From Adineta steineri (Eukaryota > Rotifera > Eurotatoria > Adinetida > Adinetidae), in contig CAJNOI010000087.1 in NCBI GenBank assembly GCA_905250115.1, positions 4,248 to 68,247 of the forward strand: DNA of 64,000 bases, read 5' to 3'. Each line of letters begins with the position of its first letter. The stretch's first letter is position 1. Positions 58,392-64,000 of this stretch are shown piece by piece. The notes beneath the pieces are model-generated. The model worked only from the letters and a program-made list of their open reading frames with translations. It searched no databases and was not told the origin of the DNA. Position numbers and translations under genes: made by a program.

Positions 58392-60341
58392 ATTTGGAAG
58401 GAGAAATTTCTAGTAATTATATTATTATTTCTATTCATATTTACATATTTCTTATGCTTCTTTAGTTATCAAAGCAACGAACTCCGTCGTCTCCATTGTA
58501 AGTGATTCAATAATATTTAATATTGATGTACAAATAATTTTTATTTTAGATCATATTAACGTCAACTGGTGACGCAATGTTGTCGCTAACTATGTCGGTC
58601 ATTTTCTTTTCTTTGTTTTCTGTTTTGTTTATTAATATATATATATATATATATTTTGATTACAATCTTTTTGTGGTTGACATAAATAGGTATAGATAAC
58701 TAGACCTTCAAAGCTTGGTTTTTCATTACATCTTACCAAGAGATTAACCATCAACGTAAGACTCCCTTACACAAAATCAGGAGCACAGACGAAGCAGTTT
58801 TATTCCCTTATCAAGAATAATACAATACAGGTAGGATTTTAACAAGAGAGAGCAAGATTCTATACAGACCCAGGTTTTCGAAATATTATCTTCTCACTTA
58901 CGTATTAACGTAGATAGGAGTATCAAATATATAATTGGAAAACCTAACAGATCAGTTGATGAAAAGTGAATACTTAGTCGTTGATGTTGAAACTAAATGT
59001 GTGATGAATTCTCTTTTATCTGAAAAATATTCAGATCGTGATATATGTCTTCCCATTATCACATTTTTCAAGTACATGAAAAACTTTTGTAAATCTATAT
59101 ACAGGTCTCTAGTACAAAATTCTTCCACACTAAGTAACATATCTTCCTGTTTTCATCTGCAGATCGATTATTTCGACACCAAGTTTCATAGAATCTTCTA
59201 AGTCTTCACTAGGCGATTAAATCTGTTAAGAATGCGCGTAAAGGAATCAATTACGATCTCATCGAAAAAATCTTAATTAATACGACTCTTTTTAGCATCT
59301 ATTTAGTTAGTACTAGATGATCATTAAATAAGTAAGAAAGAAATAATTAATAGGTAATCAAAAGTACAAAGATAATTTATACATTACTTACTTTATTAGA
59401 TCAGTTGAATTTATTTTAAGTTGTATCATAATTAAATTTTTCATTTTGAGAATCATCTATAAATTTATAGATCCCTAAAATTCAGGAATTTAAATAAATC
59501 AAGTTAATATCCTCACGAGACTCGATGTGACTTTTGCTGACACGAAAAAGTTTATTTTGTTTCATGACTTGCTCATCTCTATCTTTTGCGCCAAGATTTT
59601 GTGCATTAGATCGAAGCTAGAGAAGTGTGGAAGATGCAAAACTGACGAATTTTATTAGACTGTCTGTTCAGATTTACAACCATTTTAGTACTATTTAAAC
59701 TTCCGACGTGATATCTATCAGGAAATTAAATGGTGTTATTCAGCTCACATACTGATTTGCTTTTATGGATGAGAAGATCCAGTTTCAACCAGAGGATGAG
59801 TTTGAACGATTTATCAGGACTTTGATCAATACAACTGACAGTTTTGTACAAGAGATTGATTTTAGATTTTAATATAAAATCTCGATACCCTTCTTATGTT
59901 TTATGACGTCTAAAAGATCTTTTGAACTAGCATATTATTGACTTTGAGCTTTCTAAACTATGGAAATTCTCTTCACCATTTAGAAGATTGTGTTTTAGCC
60001 CTTGGAATAAATGTTATCAGAGAGTTTTATAAACTGCTATTTTATCACTGTTACGAATCGCGATCGATAAAGATATTGATATGAAATACTTCACAAAGGT
60101 AATCAAAAAATCAGTCATACTCAAAAAATTTACTATTGGAATAATATGAAAATTTCGATTCTTTTTTTCTAGATCAACAGTAAACGATTGGTAAGGACGC
60201 TCAAAAAATCGTGTTTTTATCTCGATGTTGTATTTTGAAATATAATATTTTTTTTGATATTTGTGTATTTCAGATTTATACGTTTTTAGATTTCTCATTT
60301 ATTTCTCGTATTTACCCATTAATTATTATTTGGCAAATTGC
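58392..60341. other. Region without recognisable gene
   Basis: A (TA)n run lies at about 58635-58655. An 88-codon frame at 58935-59201 has no recognised domain. Nothing else can be supported. Confidence 0.5.
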
Positions 60342-63300
60342 GATGTCAACTTTCAACAATCGATTAGAACCAATAGCTGTTATAGGTATAGTATGTGAAT
60401 TCGCAGGTGATATTTATTGTGCAGATGATTTATGGTATACATTAAAAGAAAGCCAAGATGTTGGTAGTGCAACACCAATTGATCGATTTGATCTTAAATC
60501 ATTTACTGCTCATATGATTAATATGGATAATAATGGACAACTTCATCAAAAACTTCTTCGTGCTGGTTATTTTATGTCAAATCAACAATGAGATAAATCT
60601 AAACTAAATTTTTTGGTTTTGTCAGATGCTGAACCAGCCAATATTGATCCATGTCATAAACCACTTATATTAAAATTTGTTGATTTACTTGATGGTGATG
60701 GATACAGTGTTGAAAAAATGTCAGGTACAAAAACATCAGTGCATACTGGATAGTTTTCAACAGATCATGCAATTGCAGCAGCTCGTATGAGACCTGAACA
60801 TCGAATCAAGATTTTATGGACCCAATAGTTTATTATATCATTTTAATTTACATGGCCCAAATGTATCATCAGATGCTGTTTGTTCATCTTCTTGAGAAAC
60901 TTTACATATGGCTGTGCAATGTCTCCGTACAAATGAAGCTGATATGGCTGTATGTGGTGGTGTTACTGGGTTCTTACGTCAGAAAGTTTTCTACAACATT
61001 CATTTATTGGTGCACAATCACCTGGTGGAAGAAGTCGATCATTTAGTGTTGATGCTAATAGTTATGCTAAAGGTAAATTCAGTTGATTAGTTTTTTTATT
61101 TAGAAATATATTTCAATTTCAATATTGTGTCTAGATGATGGTCTTGGTCTTTTATTATTAAAACAATTAAGTGATGCTGAACGTGATGGCGATCCAATTG
61201 AAGCTAATTGTTTAGGTCGATTTTTTAATCGATCAAATCTTGATCCACCATTATTATTAGATTTAATTAAAAGTAATTTAGGACATACAGAAGGTGCAGC
61301 CGGTGTTATATCGCTTATTAAAGTTGCTATGTGTATGTATTATCGTGGTATTACAGCAAATATGCAATTTACTTCACTTAATTCAAAAATAGATGCACAA
61401 AAATATAATCTACATATTCTTCAAAATTTTATACCATTTCCATCCGTTTGAAATAATAGAAAAATAGCTATTGGTGTTAATTGATTCGAAACGGTTGGTT
61501 CAACGACACATTCTATTATTGAAGAATATCAACCAATAAATAAAACATCAACTGAAAATGACCATATCGATGATGGAAATCATATTAAAAGCAAACAAGA
61601 ATATTTTATTTTTATTTTTCAAGTGAGTTCTTTTTTCTTTTCATTCATTAAATAATTTATTTCTCTTATTCAGTAAAAAGTCGTCAATATCTTAACGATC
61701 AATTAATGATATAGATCATAATGATGATCAAGCTTTTCTTCAACATATATCTCAACAACTTCTTCTTAAAAGAACTATTAGTTATACACATTCAGCAATC
61801 TTTGTTTCCTCAGTCATCAACAATTTCAAGAACAAATTAATGCTTTTCTTACTGAACAAGCATCATCAGGCCTTTTAATCATATCACGTCCAACAAAATC
61901 ATTCGCACAGAAAATATGTTTTGTTTTTAGTGGTCAAGGTCCACAATGGTGGGCTTTGGGTAGATAATTTTATGAAAATGAACCATTATTTAATAAATGG
62001 ATTCATTTAATTGATGGAGAAATGACAAAAATTAATAACGGTGAATGGAGATTATTGGAAGAATTAATTGGAAAGAAAACTGAACAAGAATCTCGTATTA
62101 ATGAGACAAATATTGTCCAACCAACATTATTTGCTATACAAGTTGTATTAGCAGCTTTACTTGTTTCTTGGAATATTTATCCATCATTTATAATATCATA
62201 TAGTGGTGGTAATCAAGCAGCTACTTTTGTTGCTGATCGTTTAAGTTTAAAAGAAACTGTTCGTATATTAGCTGTTTGAATGAGTGAAGAAGTAGAAAAC
62301 AAACTTTTGAAAGGTATTGAACATTTGGCTTGTATTGTTGTTGTTAATAGTCCTCGTTCAGTCACAATAAGTGGTGATGAAAAAACTATTGATGAAAAAC
62401 AACAAATTCTTTCAATCTCATACCCAAATATATTTAAAGCATATGTTCGTATTGAAAATGCATTTCATTCATATCAAATGAATAGATTTGATATTGAAAA
62501 AGATGTGATTATCATTAAAAAATATTCGTGGATATTCAATAAAAGATCAAAAACAAATCTTCAATCCGATATGTGCAAAAGCAAAACTTTATTCAAGTGT
62601 TACTGATGATAAAATCAATGATAATATACCAGTTGATAGTCAAATGTAAGACAAACTGTTCGATTTTATGATACTATAACATTAATTATAAAAGATGAAG
62701 CAGCAAATATTTTTCTTGAAATTTCACCACATCCAGTTTTAGCAAAATCAATTCGTGAATGTTATGAATTAACAAATCAACAACAATCATCACCACCACT
62801 TATTCTTCTAACATTAAAACGAAAAGAAAATGAACAAAGAACATTACTTACTAGTTTAGCACAACTGACAACATCATCTCATGTATGGCAACAATATTTT
62901 CATACTCGTCAAATTTTACCGTTGAAAAATCATGAAGAATATTTTGATAATTTTCCATTATATAAATTTAATTTGAGTCCATGTTGATATGAATCAAAAG
63001 ATTCATCTATACAACGTTTAGCTAATCGTATTCAAACTCATCCATTACTTGGTATTCGTCAATTAAATGATCAGACAAGTGCAACATGGAAAAGTCTTAT
63101 TAATATTAATTTAGCACAACATTCTTTCTTAAAAGATCATAAAATTCAAGATGCAATTCTTTTCCCGGTTGTTGCTTATCTTGACCTTGCAACAGCTGCT
63201 TGTCAACAATTACTTTCATCAAAAGAAGATGATCAACAACAACAACCGACATTTATTTTTGTAGATGTTAAATTTGTTAAAGTACTTATTCTTAATGAAC

Positions 63301-64000
63301 ATGAATTGATGGAAGTATTTGCACAAATAATTATGCCAATGCGTGAATGGTATATCATATTTTGTAATCAAGATAATCTTAATAAATATTCATTAAATGA
63401 ATTTACTTTACATTCACAAGGTAAAATTGATTCTAAACAACAAAAATCATTAACAATACCTGATAGATGGACAACACAAGATATACGAAGTACTTATGCA
63501 CATCTTTCAACACGTGCTGATCCATATGCATCTAGTTTTGAAAAAATCAAAACATTACGTGGTACTTCAACTACAATTATATCTCAACTATCAAATGATG
63601 ATAATAATTGTTCATCTTATTATCTACTTCATTCATATCTAGTTCTAGTACCACGTGTTGAAACAACATTTCTTCCAGTACATATTCAAAAATTTATTTA
63701 TTCAAATAAAATAAAAATAAAAATCAATCAATCAACAAATATCGAAGTATGTGGAAATTATCATGATAATATATGTGGTATAGGCCAAGAAGAAATATAT
63801 AATCTTGATTTATGGATATTTCCAATAGATAATAAAATAGAAGAACCAATATTTACATTTGAAGGTGCTGTTATTCAACAAGTTCAAGGTGCACATTCTG
63901 GTCGATGGTCAATGAAAAAAACAATTTATGACAAATTAAATCTAACAACTGATTTACCTAATAAAGATCATAAACTATATTTAAATACAATTATAAAAGA
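60342..64000 (+). pseudogene. Type I polyketide-synthase-like gene, decayed (KS-AT-DH), runs off the window
   Basis: From ATG 60342 (MSTFNNRLEPIAVIGIVCEF) a ketosynthase can be followed, with the cysteine region SSDAVCSSS and the histidine region KSNLGHTEGAAG. An acyltransferase follows (CFVFSGQGPQWWALGR; IISYSGGNQAATFVADRLSL; EISPHPVLAKSI), then a dehydratase from about 63040 (SFLKDHKIQDAILFPVVAYL), open to the window end. Stops interrupt it: TGA 60589, TAG 60751, TGA 60893, TGA 61449, TAA 61965, TGA 62277, TGA 62985, plus frameshifts near 60810, 60953 and 62590. The KS segment with its first catalytic histidine is deleted: the frame jumps from SDAERDGD to PIEANCLGRFF. The AT GHSxG motif is SYSGG, and the DH HxxxGxxxxP motif has Asp for Gly. 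Such multi-domain enzymes build polyketides or fatty-acid-like chains on a carrier protein; this copy cannot. Other copies probably exist elsewhere. Confidence 0.88.

Noticed and set aside
58262..58465. Frame crossing the 100-N gap
   Set aside because: The sequence inside is unknown, so no coding claim is possible.
1..64000. Prokaryotic-type operons, riboswitches or Shine-Dalgarno sites
   Set aside because: Genes are spliced eukaryotic genes throughout; such features do not apply.

Overview
The window is nuclear DNA of an animal, most probably a bdelloid rotifer. It is AT-rich, its introns are short (about 50-100 bp) with GT..AG borders, and its genes have ordinary animal orthologues. The bdelloid assignment is inferred from several features together: a TPR protein with an ADP-ribosyltransferase-like N-terminus, a membrane NHL protein, an F-box/LRR gene, many small foldback elements, and GTGTGG-type repeats, which match the hexamer described for Adineta telomeres.

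Left part, about 1-30.8 kb, is accessory in character and gene-poor. It holds a VWA-like gene (2.9-3.9 kb), a U-box/zinc-finger/membrane/NHL gene (6.5-9.8 kb, minus), a membrane-anchored TPR gene (10.7-13.1 kb, minus), an F-box/LRR gene whose 28-residue repeats are each one 84-bp exon (16.8-20.2 kb), a secreted LRR gene (22.6-23.7 kb, minus), and a SLC17-type transporter remnant that stops at a GTGTGG foldback (24.0-24.5 kb, minus). A 290-bp head-to-head GTGTGG/CCACAC array follows (26.3-26.6 kb), with a broken second VWA-like copy beside it (26.6-28.1 kb) and a third, intact and more diverged copy on the minus strand (28.8-29.8 kb). At least seven GTGTGG foldbacks lie in this part.

Middle and right part, about 31-57.6 kb, is a compact housekeeping block. 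On the plus strand are pelota (ribosome rescue), the KDEL receptor (ER retrieval), RPP21 (RNase P/MRP) and CHCHD1/mS37 (mitoribosome), then a DUF1647-like glycosyltransferase. On the minus strand are a cysteine-rich GPI-anchor-type protein with two RGM-like modules, POLR3H/RPC25, STOML2 and a CDK20-like kinase. CBP/p300 follows on the plus strand, divergent from the kinase. Very short intergenic gaps with splice-acceptor sequences at start codons (RPP21-CHCHD1, 21 bp; STOML2-POLR3H, 121 bp) suggest operon-like units processed by trans-splicing.

The end, 58.3-64 kb, has a 100-N assembly gap, about 2 kb without a recognisable gene, and a decayed type I polyketide-synthase-like gene (KS-AT-DH) that runs off the window. 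No rRNA, tRNA or CRISPR array was recognised. All exon coordinates were joined by hand from splice sites and reading-frame phase. No database search was possible.
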